NCBI GenBank assembly: GCA_963809875.1
Contig: CAWELC010000007.1
Location: 186,001-250,000, forward strand
From: JAFGAS01 sp963809875
GTDB taxonomy: Bacteria; Desulfobacterota; Zymogenia; Zymogenales; Zymogenaceae
Length of the DNA: 64,000 bases
Direction of reading: 5' to 3'
Shown: one piece after another, positions 51,900-59,978 of the stretch
Numbering within the stretch: position 1 is the first letter of the stretch
How the letters are laid out: every line of letters begins with the position of its first letter
Program-made: the position numbers and the translations under genes
Notes under the pieces: model-generated
Told to the model about the DNA's origin: nothing
Database searches by the model: none
Seen by the model: only the letters and a program-made list of their open reading frames with translations

Positions 51900-53261
51900 A
51901 TGAAGGACGAAGGAATTCTCGGATTAAAAAGGGTGCTGGGCCTGCCCGAGGTGGTGGCCATCGAGGTGGGTCAGACGATCGGCGCCGGCGTCTTTGCCAT
52001 GACCGGGATCGCGATCGGCATCTGCGGGGCGGCCCTGCCCATCGCGTACGTGCTGGCGGTGATTCCGGTGGCCTTTTTCATGCTGCCGGTCGCACTCCTC
52101 GGTTCCGCGATCCCGACCGTGGGAGGAAACTATACCTACCCCTCCCGCCTCTTCTCGCCCGCGGCGGCATTCATGGGTCTGTGGATCTACGCCATCGGGG
52201 CGTTTCTGGGCTTCTTCCCCCTCTACGCCGTGACGCTCGTCGAGTACCTGAAGCACTTCTTCCCGGGCATCAACGTGCCCCTCTTCTCGGCGCTCGTCCT
52301 CACGTTTTTTTATGTCGTGAACATCTTCGGGGTCAGGTTTGCCGCGCAGGTTCAGGGAATAATGGTCCTGGTGATGATCGGGGCCCTCATCATGTATACG
52401 ACCCTCGGGTTTTCCCATATCGAGGTCTCCAACTTCTCGGTTATCGCCCCCATGGGAACGCTCTCGATCGTCTCCGCGGCGGCGCTCCTTACTTTCCCGT
52501 ATATGGGCGCAAACGCCATCATCGAGCTGGGCGGAGAGATCAAGAAACCCGAGCGGACGATCCCGATCTCGTTTCTTATATCCATCCCGCTGGTGGCCGT
52601 CATCTATATCGCCATGAGTTTTGTGGCCGTCGGCGTGACGGGGTGGGAGGCCTGCGCGAATAAATCGCTTATCGAGTCGGCCCGGGTATTTCTCTCCACG
52701 CCGACCCTCAATTTCTTCATCATCGGCGGGGCGATCCTGGCTATCTCCACGACCCTTAACGCCACCTTCATGTGGGGAACGAAGTCCTTGATGATCGTCG
52801 GCAAAGACGGATTGTTGCCCCAGGCCCTCACACGGGTCAATCCCCGTTTTGGGACGCCGGTTAGAATGCTGACGGTTATCTGGGCACTGTCGGTCATCGC
52901 GGTGGTTTCGGGCATTCCGATCAAGTCATTTGCCATCTACGCGTCAATCGGGGGGCTGGTGATCTTCGTGCCGGTGATGATCGCCTCGGTGATGCTCAAG
53001 AAGAAAATGCCGGCGGCCTGGAAGGCCAGCAAGTTCAAGGTCTCAAGAGGGGTGCTGATCGCGTGCGTCGTCGTGGGGATCCTCTTCTTTGCCGTGGCAA
53101 CGGCGGCCCTCTTCATGGAGCTCTGGAACTCGGACCGGCTCATGTTCTGGTTCTTCTTTGTACTGGTCGCGCTGGGGATCGGCTACTACCTCATGATGAA
53201 AAAGAGGCACGGCGGACTGCGGGCCGACTCGGGCGCGACGCCTTTGGAGATGCCGAAGTAG
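51900..53261 (+). CDS. APC-superfamily amino acid permease
   Basis: 453 aa from ATG 51900. Twelve hydrophobic segments; signature of the first helix EVGQTIGAGVFAMTGIAIGI and later PYMGANAIIELGGEIKKPER, typical of APC family members that exchange amino acids. Intact, in contrast to the other APC permease at 38590. GAGGT precedes the start. No catabolic enzyme adjacent, so substrate cannot be inferred. Confidence 0.9.
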   Translation: MKDEGILGLKRVLGLPEVVAIEVGQTIGAGVFAMTGIAIGICGAALPIAYVLAVIPVAFFMLPVALLGSAIPTVGGNYTYPSRLFSPAAAFMGLWIYAIGAFLGFFPLYAVTLVEYLKHFFPGINVPLFSALVLTFFYVVNIFGVRFAAQVQGIMVLVMIGALIMYTTLGFSHIEVSNFSVIAPMGTLSIVSAAALLTFPYMGANAIIELGGEIKKPERTIPISFLISIPLVAVIYIAMSFVAVGVTGWEACANKSLIESARVFLSTPTLNFFIIGGAILAISTTLNATFMWGTKSLMIVGKDGLLPQALTRVNPRFGTPVRMLTVIWALSVIAVVSGIPIKSFAIYASIGGLVIFVPVMIASVMLKKKMPAAWKASKFKVSRGVLIACVVVGILFFAVATAALFMELWNSDRLMFWFFFVLVALGIGYYLMMKKRHGGLRADSGATPLEMPK

Positions 53262-53340
53262 CCCGGTCTCGATAGCCGTGCGGTCGCGTCGCGGAGGGGG
53301 CTGAGGATAGTATGCGCGCGTTCGGCAAGGGGTATACGGG

Positions 53341-53832
53341 ATGAACGGAGATATTCTCTATCGCGTCATGCGGCCGGGTGAAGAGGCCGAGATCAATGAC
53401 CTGATCGTCCCGGTTTTCAGTGAGTTCATCGGGTGTCATTACCCTCCCGAAGGGGTACGGGAATTTCTCCGCTATGTGGCGCCCGCCTCGTTCAGGGAGC
53501 GCTTTCTGTCAAATCACTTCACGCTGGTGGCGACCAAAAACGACCGGATCGTGGGGATGATAGAGGTGCGCGACGACAGCCACGTCTGCCTTTTCTTCGT
53601 CGACAAGCGGCTGCACGGGCAGGGGATCGGCAGGGGGTTGCTGGAGAGGGCGGTCCGGATGTGCCGGGAGAACCGCCCCGGCCTTGAGGTTATCGACGTC
53701 AACTCGTCCCCCAATTCCGTCGCTGTTTACGAACGGCTGGGTTTTTTGCAGGTCCAACCGGAAAAGACGATACACGGTATCACCTTTGTCGGGATGGTCA
53801 TGGAGATCCAGAGAGGTCCCGTTGAAGCGTAG
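53341..53832 (+). CDS. GNAT family N-acetyltransferase
   Basis: 163 aa. Acetyl-CoA-binding motif A is VCLFFVDKRLHGQGIGRGLL followed by LERAVRMC; the C-terminal part INVNSSPNSVAVYERLGFLQ-like sequence VNSSPNSVAVYERLGF is the usual motif B. Would acetylate a small amine or protein N-terminus. Weak ribosome site. Confidence 0.9.
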   Translation: MNGDILYRVMRPGEEAEINDLIVPVFSEFIGCHYPPEGVREFLRYVAPASFRERFLSNHFTLVATKNDRIVGMIEVRDDSHVCLFFVDKRLHGQGIGRGLLERAVRMCRENRPGLEVIDVNSSPNSVAVYERLGFLQVQPEKTIHGITFVGMVMEIQRGPVEA

Positions 53833-54029
53833 CCGGGCCGCATCACGTCTCGTCTGTGCACCGGCGCCGGCCGATATCGCCGAAGGGGTCGGGAGTAGGC
53901 AACATATGGAGGGGGTCGCGAGATAGGGCGGCACGGATGCCGATCGGTTATTTATAAGCTCGATCGATCGATTTCACGGACCGTTCATTGGCCTCTTGAG
54001 TCCGGTGAAGAGGTAAAAAAGGAGGAGCC

Positions 54030-54845
54030 ATGGAAGAGCACTACCGGGACAAGCTGGGGTCTCTTCTCGATGTGCTGGGTCTTGCCGAAGAGCCGATGGG
54101 CGTCTACTATACGGACAGTGAGCCGTCCGACGGGATCGCGCCGATCTCGCAGCAGCCGATAAGCCGTCTGGCCGAGGAAAAAGGAGAGATAGACTGGAAA
54201 ACGCTCTTCACCAATTTCTCGTGCGTCCTCGGTATCGTGTGGCGGGCCAGGAGGAAAGGCACCGCCGCGTATTTCGACCGGGAGCGCTTCGGCTGCCCGG
54301 GGGCCGCGTTCTACCTTGGCTTCATGAAGCCGTATCTCATGATGCATCCCGACTTCATATCCGTGGGCGAGCGCTACGTAGAGTCTCGCGACGCGGCCCG
54401 GGATTTTTTCGAGCGGATTGATCCGTGCCCTGCCCCGGCCCGGTTCTGCGTGATAAAACCGATCAGCCAATTTCTCGAAAATGAACAGCCGCTCGTCGTG
54501 ATCTTCTTCGCCAGGCCCGAGGTCCTTTCCGGCCTCTTCAGCCTGGCGGCCTTTCTTTATCGGGGTAACGATGCGGTCCGCGCCCCCTTCGGGCCGGGAT
54601 GCGCGGGAATCGTCGCCTGGCCCCTCAGGCTCATCGAGGAAGAAAAGGAGTACGCGATCATCGGGAGCTTCGATCCGTCGTGCAGGAAATTCCTCAAGAC
54701 GGATGAGCTGACGTTCGCCGTGCCCTTTTCAATGTATACGAAGATGCTCGACCGCTTTACGGAATCCTTTTTGGCGCTGGAAACCTGGAAGACCACCAGA
54801 AAGAAGATAGAGCTGAGCAAGAAAGCGTGGAAAGAGAAGGAGTGA
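54030..54845 (+). CDS. DUF169 family protein
   Basis: 271 aa. LAEEPMGVYYTDSEP and the conserved cysteine region FTNFSCVLGIVWRARRKGTA, FGCPGAAFYLGFMKPYLM, with APFGPGCAGIVAWPLRL, mark DUF169. The conserved cysteines suggest metal or cofactor binding. Members are common in anaerobes; no function has been established that I know of. Strong ribosome site (AGGAGG). Single gene. Confidence 0.88.
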   Translation: MEEHYRDKLGSLLDVLGLAEEPMGVYYTDSEPSDGIAPISQQPISRLAEEKGEIDWKTLFTNFSCVLGIVWRARRKGTAAYFDRERFGCPGAAFYLGFMKPYLMMHPDFISVGERYVESRDAARDFFERIDPCPAPARFCVIKPISQFLENEQPLVVIFFARPEVLSGLFSLAAFLYRGNDAVRAPFGPGCAGIVAWPLRLIEEEKEYAIIGSFDPSCRKFLKTDELTFAVPFSMYTKMLDRFTESFLALETWKTTRKKIELSKKAWKEKE

Positions 54846-54979
54846 CGCGGGAGCTTCCGGTGGCTGGGCGCCAACGCCGTTGGTGCATCCGCGTCATTGC
54901 CGAGAGGCAAGAGCTACCGGAACAGTGGACTGCCCAACCGCCGTCATTCTACCCCGGCTTTTTAGGACACGGGATCACA

Positions 54980-56074
54980 TCAGGTGCCGAACTTGATCCG
55001 AATGATGTCGCCGTCGCAGACGACGTAGTCCTTCCCCTCGACGTGGACCTTCCCCTCTTCCCGGACCTTTTGCTCCGAGCCGACCCGTACGAGGTCTGTG
55101 AATTTTATCACCTCGGCCCGGATGAATCCCCGCTCCATATCGGTGTGGATCTTCCCGGCCGCGGCGGGCGCTGTGGTCCCCTCGGGAATCGACCAGGCCC
55201 GCAGCTCCGTGCCCACCGCCGTGTAGAAGGTCACCAGGTTTAACAGGCGATAGCCCGCCCGGATCACCTGGGAGAGCCCCGTCTCGGAAAGCCCCAGCTC
55301 CTTGAGAAACTCGGCCCGCTCGGCCTCTTCCAGGTCAACGAGCTCGGACTCGATCTTTCCCGAGATCATGACCATATCCGCGTTGCGCTCCTTCGCGACG
55401 GCCTCGACCTCCTGGGAGTGGCGGTTTCCGTAGGGGATGCTTTTTTCGTCGATGTTGGCGATGAAAAGAAGAGGCTTTGCCGTGAGGAGCCCCATCTCCG
55501 CGAAGATAGGCTCGTCCTCGGGACGGGCGGCATAGTCCCGGGCCGGCTTTCCGGCCGAAAGCAGCTCGTTGACGGGCTCCATGACGCCGAGCGCGTGCCG
55601 CGCCTCCTTGTCGCCGCCCTGCGCCGTCTTGGACTGCTTGGCGATGCGCCGGGAAACGGTATCGAGGTCGGCCAGGAGAAGCTCCGTATCGATGATCTCG
55701 ACGTCGCGCCGGGGATCGACCGCCCCCTCGACGTGGGCGACGTTCTCGTCCTCGAAACACCGGACCACGTGGGCCAGGGCCGTGAGGTTTCGGATATGGC
55801 CCAGGAACTGGTTCCCAAGCCCCTCGCCCTTTGACGCCCCCCTTACGAGCCCCGCCACGTCCACGAACTCCACCACCGTCGGGGTCACCTTCTGGTGGCC
55901 CGTGATCTCGGCGATCTTTGCGAGGCGCTCGTCGGGGACCGTAACCACGCCGGTGTTGGGCTCGATGGTGGTGAATGGATAGCCCGCCACCGCCGCCCCG
56001 GCCCTGGTCAGGGCGTTGAAGATCGTGGATTTTCCCGCGTTGGGAAGGCCGATGATACCGACCTCAAGAGACAT
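54980..56074 (-). CDS. ychF: Redox-regulated ATPase/GTPase YchF
   Basis: 364 aa, exactly the family length. G1 GLPNAGKSTIFNALT, G3 DVAGLVRGASKGEGLGNQFL, the NMxE-type motif reads FIANIDEKS, and the C-terminal TGS domain ends GKIHTDMERGFIRAEVIKF, LVRVGSEQKVREEGKVHVEG. Binds ATP and ribosomes or the proteasome-like systems. ATG 56074 is the aligned start. Confidence 0.97.
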   Translation of the reverse strand: MSLEVGIIGLPNAGKSTIFNALTRAGAAVAGYPFTTIEPNTGVVTVPDERLAKIAEITGHQKVTPTVVEFVDVAGLVRGASKGEGLGNQFLGHIRNLTALAHVVRCFEDENVAHVEGAVDPRRDVEIIDTELLLADLDTVSRRIAKQSKTAQGGDKEARHALGVMEPVNELLSAGKPARDYAARPEDEPIFAEMGLLTAKPLLFIANIDEKSIPYGNRHSQEVEAVAKERNADMVMISGKIESELVDLEEAERAEFLKELGLSETGLSQVIRAGYRLLNLVTFYTAVGTELRAWSIPEGTTAPAAAGKIHTDMERGFIRAEVIKFTDLVRVGSEQKVREEGKVHVEGKDYVVCDGDIIRIKFGT

Positions 56075-56213
56075 CGATAACACCCAAAGTGAAGTTTCGG
56101 TTCGCGTCCTGACACACAACGAGGGGACGGAGAAGGCCGACGAGCTCCAAAACGCACGGCACCGCCTATGGAGAGAAGCACAATCCTCCTTCCCCCCCCT
56201 TCACTACCGGGGC

Positions 56214-56239
56214 CCCCAAAAATGCCCGCATTTTTGGGG
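56214..56239. terminator. Intrinsic terminator after the DUF362 gene
   Basis: Perfect 11-bp stem CCCCAAAAATG / CATTTTTGGGG, loop CCCG, directly downstream of the DUF362 stop codon. Confidence 0.75.
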
Positions 56240-56243
56240 TGGT

Positions 56244-57527
56244 CTACACCCAGTTCACCAGCCGCTTGCCGGCCTTGATAACCGAGTTGTAGATAAACAG
56301 CGACGCGTCACGCGGGTCAAGCAATGGGCTCGACATGCCGAAGGTGAACGGGAGCATCAGGAAGAGCTGCTTCGTGCCGAGGGGGCAGCCCTTGACCCGT
56401 ACGATCTTTCCGGCCTCGAGCTTTCCCTCCACCCGCGTGCAGTCTCCGAGCATAAGGACGGGCTCGTTCGGATGGATGACGTCCCCCTTGTAGACGCCCA
56501 TGACGATGCCGCCGGACCTGGCGTTCTTTACCGAGCCTGGCCTGCGGGCATCGATGGTCCCAAGGGCCCCCTTGAGGGCCGCCAGGCAGCCGCCGTAGCA
56601 CTCCCGTCCCCGGTCGGGGTCGACTCCGGTGTAGAACCTCATGCGGGTATCGACCTTCTGGATGTCCTGGTATTCACTGACGATGTGCCGGGTCTTTTTC
56701 GCAAGCTCTTCTATCGTCACGTCCCCGGTCACCTCGATGTCCTTATCGGCAATGGAGCCGTAGCCGCGCTCGGAGGCCATGACCAGGTGTATCACGTCGG
56801 TCGGCTTGAAGTTAAGGAGCTTTGCCGCGACGGCGTCGGCAGCCAGCGGATCGTCGGCCACCAGAATGACCCCGAGGTCAAAGGGCTTGGGGGCCGACTC
56901 ATAGCCATGCGTGATCTTAATGGCATCCGAGATCACCACGTCCGGGAAACCCACCTCCAGGAGGTCGACGATCTTTTCATTGAGCCGGTCGTCGTGAAAC
57001 ATCATCCGCTCCTTGTGGGTGAGGATGCCGATGTTGAGTTTGAGGGCGTTGGTGACCGTGCAGCAGATGTGGTATTTCAGCTTGGGCATCCAGACCTTGA
57101 AGTCGGCCTCGGCCAGGGCCTTCGAAGCGATCATCGACTTATGCCACATCCCCTTCTTGAGGGGGACGGTGACCTGGGCCTCCTCGTTGAAGTCGATAAG
57201 CCTGACCTTCTTTTCCTTGGCGAGGTCAAAGTACCCCGCCTCCTTGAGGAAGAGGCGCGAGGGTATGCCGTACCCACTCGACTCGCCGACCGTGATGTCG
57301 GAGACCCCGTATCCCCTGAGCACGTCGATAGCCGCCCCGACGACCGTGGGGTGGGTATAAGAGTCGAAGATATAGTTCTTGTTTGCGGAGACGACGTTCG
57401 GCTTGATGAGGACCTTCCCCTTCGGTTTCTTTCCGAGGTCGGCCAGCGACTCTTTGATGATCGAGCTGATACGGTCCGGGTCGTATGTTGCGCATTTTCT
57501 CAGGATTACCTTTTTCTTGATGCTCAT
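56244..57527 (-). CDS. DUF362 domain-containing protein
   Basis: 427 aa from ATG 57527 (AGGAGT eight bases upstream). DUF362 landmarks: VLIKPNVVSANKNYIFDSYT, HPTVVGAAIDVLRGYG, GESSGYGIPSRLFLKEAGYF, LKLNIGILTHKERMMFHDDR. Often fused to or next to 4Fe-4S domains; here a CYGGCLAALKG segment may be a cofactor site, but no ferredoxin domain is present. Function unknown; found in many anaerobes. Confidence 0.88.
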   Translation of the reverse strand: MSIKKKVILRKCATYDPDRISSIIKESLADLGKKPKGKVLIKPNVVSANKNYIFDSYTHPTVVGAAIDVLRGYGVSDITVGESSGYGIPSRLFLKEAGYFDLAKEKKVRLIDFNEEAQVTVPLKKGMWHKSMIASKALAEADFKVWMPKLKYHICCTVTNALKLNIGILTHKERMMFHDDRLNEKIVDLLEVGFPDVVISDAIKITHGYESAPKPFDLGVILVADDPLAADAVAAKLLNFKPTDVIHLVMASERGYGSIADKDIEVTGDVTIEELAKKTRHIVSEYQDIQKVDTRMRFYTGVDPDRGRECYGGCLAALKGALGTIDARRPGSVKNARSGGIVMGVYKGDVIHPNEPVLMLGDCTRVEGKLEAGKIVRVKGCPLGTKQLFLMLPFTFGMSSPLLDPRDASLFIYNSVIKAGKRLVNWV

Positions 57528-57640
57528 AACCTGACTCCTTAGACAAGATTGGCCATATGATACCAAATAGTGTAGTACGGGTCAATGACAGAGCGTCTTT
57601 TCGCTGAAAATATATTACCGGCGGTCGCGAGACGGGCACC

Positions 57641-57669
57641 TTGCTATTTCACGGCCTGTCGCGTATAAT
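57641..57669 (+). promoter_or_regulatory. Sigma-70 promoter of the macro-domain/Fe-S operon
   Basis: TTGCTA (57641-57646), 17 bases, TATAAT (57664-57669, perfect). A short palindrome GTATAATTTATAC overlaps the -10. Confidence 0.75.
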
Positions 57670-57716
57670 TTATACCAGTATCGAAGGAAATAGGACACGA
57701 GACGGAGTAGTATCGC

Positions 57717-58250
57717 ATGGAAGTAACGATAAATAAGAGTAAGATCGTCCTCGTCCAGGGCGATATAACCACCCAGACCACTCAGGCCATCGTAAACGCC
57801 GCCAATAGCCGGCTCATGGGCGGGGGCGGGGTTGACGGGGCCATCCACGCCGCCGGCGGCCCCGCGATCATGGAAGAATGCCGAAAGATCGGCGGGTGCC
57901 CCACGGGGGAGGCCGTCATCACCACCGGCGGCAGGCTCAAAGCAAAATACGTCATACACACCGTCGGGCCGATCTACCGGGGGGGAACCCACGGCGAGGA
58001 GAAGCTGTTGGCCTCGGCATATCGCAGGAGCCTCGAGGTCGCCTCCGAAAAGGGGATAAAGACCATCTCTTTTCCGTCCATCAGCACCGGGGCCTACGGC
58101 TACCCGATCAGGGAGGCCGCACGGATCGCCCTCAGGACGACCATCGACTACCTCACCGACCACGCCCAGATCGAGATGGTCCGCTTCGTGCTCTTCGGCG
58201 CCGTGGATCTCGAGGTCTACGAGGCGGCCTTGAAGGACCTGACGAAATGA
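57717..58250 (+). CDS. Macro-domain protein (ADP-ribose/O-acetyl-ADP-ribose hydrolase, MacroD type)
   Basis: 177 aa. AIVNAANSRLMGGGGVDGAI, AGGPAIMEECRKIGGCPTGE, YVIHTVGPIYRGG and SISTGAYGYP are the MacroD ADP-ribose-binding elements, including the catalytic Asn-Asn-Asp type loop NAANSRLMGGGGVDG. It would remove ADP-ribose from proteins or deacetylate O-acetyl-ADP-ribose. Its stop overlaps the ATG of the next gene (ATGA, 58247-58250), so both are translationally coupled. Confidence 0.93.
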   Translation: MEVTINKSKIVLVQGDITTQTTQAIVNAANSRLMGGGGVDGAIHAAGGPAIMEECRKIGGCPTGEAVITTGGRLKAKYVIHTVGPIYRGGTHGEEKLLASAYRRSLEVASEKGIKTISFPSISTGAYGYPIREAARIALRTTIDYLTDHAQIEMVRFVLFGAVDLEVYEAALKDLTK

Positions 58251-59587
58251 GATTTCAGCCTGACCGCTGCGACCGCTGCGGCTTGTGCCTCGTGGGATGC
58301 CCCGAGCTCTCGATGGAACAGACCGCCGCCCGTCTTGCCATAACCGAGCTGATCGAGGGCGGTCGCGGCAAAGGGGCGCGGGCGGTTCTCTCGAAGTGCT
58401 CCTCGTGCTTTACCTGCAACACCATCTGCCCGACCGGGGCGGACCCCTATTACCTGGTCCTGGCGCGCTGGGGGGAGCTCTACGCCGACCGCGGCGCGCC
58501 GCCCATCTACCGATTTGTCTGCCCCAATCAGACCGACAACATCTGGAGCAACCTGTCGAGCCTCGCCTCCGAGGAGGAGAAGGCCCTCTTCCGGCGCTGG
58601 CACGACAACCTGAAACATCCTTCAAAGCGGCAGCTCGTGCTGGGCAATTACGCCCACCTCTTTCCCCACATAGCCGATTCGCCGCTGTTTGCCGATTTCG
58701 CGATCACCGATCCGGTCGGCCACTGGGAGTGCGGAGCGTATCTGACCCAGGCGGGATACCTTTCGGAGGTGGAGGCGATCGCGCGCATGGTGAGGGACGA
58801 TCTTGAGGGGCAGGCCGGCCGGGAGATCTTCTTCCTCACCGATTCGGTCTTCCTGCTCCTTTCGCGCCTTCTGCCCGAGCATTTCGGGATCAGTTATGCG
58901 CCCCGTGTCAAATCATTCACGATGTGGCTTGCCCGGTCGCTGGCGGAAGGCCGGATCGCCCTGAAAGAGCCGGTGAACATGACGTTGGCCATCCACGACA
59001 ACTGCTACGCCAAAGCCTGGGGGGACCCGTTGTACGACGCGGCGCGGGAGGTCCTGACGAGGACCGGGGCGCGTGTCGTGGAGCTGCCGCATAACAGGGA
59101 CGGCTCGTACTGCTGCGGTTTCGGCCGGGGCGCGGCCGATATTCCGAAGCACGCCGTGCCGTTTGAGATCATGAAGGGCGCGCTGCGAAAGATCAGGGAG
59201 GCCCAGGAGGCCGGGGCCGAAGGGCTGGTCACCTACTGCACCGGATGCATGTACCTCTTGTGGGCGGCGCGCGAATTGGGCGCAAGCTCCATCGGGATAT
59301 ATCACCTGGTCGAGCCGGTCACGATGGCAATGGGGGCCTATCGGTACGGGGACTTCACGCGCCAGCGGGAGCGCGCCTGGGATATCATCGCCCTCATCAC
59401 CCTCGCGTACACCAAGAGCCTCTTTCAGCGGCGTTTTGCCATCGGCGAGCCCGCGGACATCCGTTACCGGCCGGATGAAGTGCCTCGAAACGCCGTCCTG
59501 AAGACCATCCGCCGGCTTCTCTCGAGCAGGGCCACCCGGGGCGCCTATGGCGCGTTCTTTCGGACAGGCGTCAAGCTGCTGACGTAA
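58247..59587 (+). CDS. HdrD/GlpC-like (Fe-S)-binding oxidoreductase subunit
   Basis: 446 aa. Two N-terminal 4Fe-4S motifs: Cys8, 11, 14, 18 (CDRCGLCLVGCP) and Cys51, 54, 57, 61 (CSSCFTCNTICP). The C-terminal part has CCG-type motifs, YCCGFGRGA and TYCTGCMYLLWA, as in heterodisulfide reductase HdrB/HdrD, GlpC and LutA. Such proteins transfer electrons between a dehydrogenase and a thiol or quinone partner. Start ATG 58247 overlaps the macro-domain gene. No dehydrogenase gene is adjacent, so the partner is unknown. Confidence 0.87.
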   Translation: MRFQPDRCDRCGLCLVGCPELSMEQTAARLAITELIEGGRGKGARAVLSKCSSCFTCNTICPTGADPYYLVLARWGELYADRGAPPIYRFVCPNQTDNIWSNLSSLASEEEKALFRRWHDNLKHPSKRQLVLGNYAHLFPHIADSPLFADFAITDPVGHWECGAYLTQAGYLSEVEAIARMVRDDLEGQAGREIFFLTDSVFLLLSRLLPEHFGISYAPRVKSFTMWLARSLAEGRIALKEPVNMTLAIHDNCYAKAWGDPLYDAAREVLTRTGARVVELPHNRDGSYCCGFGRGAADIPKHAVPFEIMKGALRKIREAQEAGAEGLVTYCTGCMYLLWAARELGASSIGIYHLVEPVTMAMGAYRYGDFTRQRERAWDIIALITLAYTKSLFQRRFAIGEPADIRYRPDEVPRNAVLKTIRRLLSSRATRGAYGAFFRTGVKLLT

Positions 59588-59808
59588 CAGTAATCGCTGT
59601 GGGCCGCTCATCGCTGCTCCCGGGACAGTCAGCAGTTCGGAGGGGACATGCGTAGATTAAAAGTCTTGTTTTTCAACGGCACCGGCGGTAGAATTCAGTC
59701 CCATTGCATGAACAACTAACAGGAGGCGGCCGGAAACGGTGGCCTTTTTTTCCGCCTGGTTCGTGTGGTGGTTTTTTTGACTGATCTCGATATGGACATG
59801 AGCCAGCA
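59588..59808. other. Intergenic region after the Fe-S gene
   Basis: 221 bases plus the remnant that follows to 59953. It contains a possible 23-codon leader frame starting at ATG 59648 (GGAGGGG upstream), the terminator at 59724-59751 and a promoter-like T-rich stretch near 59740-59775. I found no recognised riboswitch consensus. Confidence 0.45.
59724..59751 (+). terminator. Intrinsic terminator, possibly of the Fe-S operon
   Basis: Stem AGGCGGCCG / CGGTGGCCT (one mismatch, one wobble) with GAAA loop and a run of seven T. A competing stem AGGCGG / CCGCCT (59724-59729 with 59752-59757) would melt it, which is the arrangement of an attenuator. Confidence 0.65.
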
Positions 59809-59953
59809 GAAGCCGGCCTTCGCGAAACGGGCCAAGACCCTCATCATCGGGGGCGCCCGCAATCCCGAGGATACGCGTCTCCGCCATGAGCTCTCATTGA
59901 TCGCCTTTTTCGCCCAAGTCGGGCCGGGCGCCGACGGCCGTTATCTCTCTTGA
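59798..59953 (+). pseudogene. Truncated N-terminus of an APC-type permease (remnant) before the kdp operon
   Basis: The frame encodes a basic start (QQKPAFAKRAKTLIIGGARN) followed by PEDTRLRHELSLIAFFAQVG and GADGRYLS then a stop. I recognise the pattern RxLxIGxPRxPxDxR...HxSLIAFxAWVGLGADGLSS as the N-terminus of certain APC-family permeases (KimA/amino acid permease-like, about 600-700 aa). Here it stops after GADG. Either a truncated gene or a decayed remnant; some such permeases move potassium, which would fit the kdp location. No ribosome site is obvious. Confidence 0.5.
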
Positions 59954-59978
59954 CGCGGTTCAGGGAGTTCTATCATCC

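Noticed and set aside
59588..59978. c-di-AMP (ydaO) or other riboswitch before the kdp genes
   Set aside because: The hairpins there form a terminator with a competing stem, but I could not match the conserved ydaO/yuaA core.
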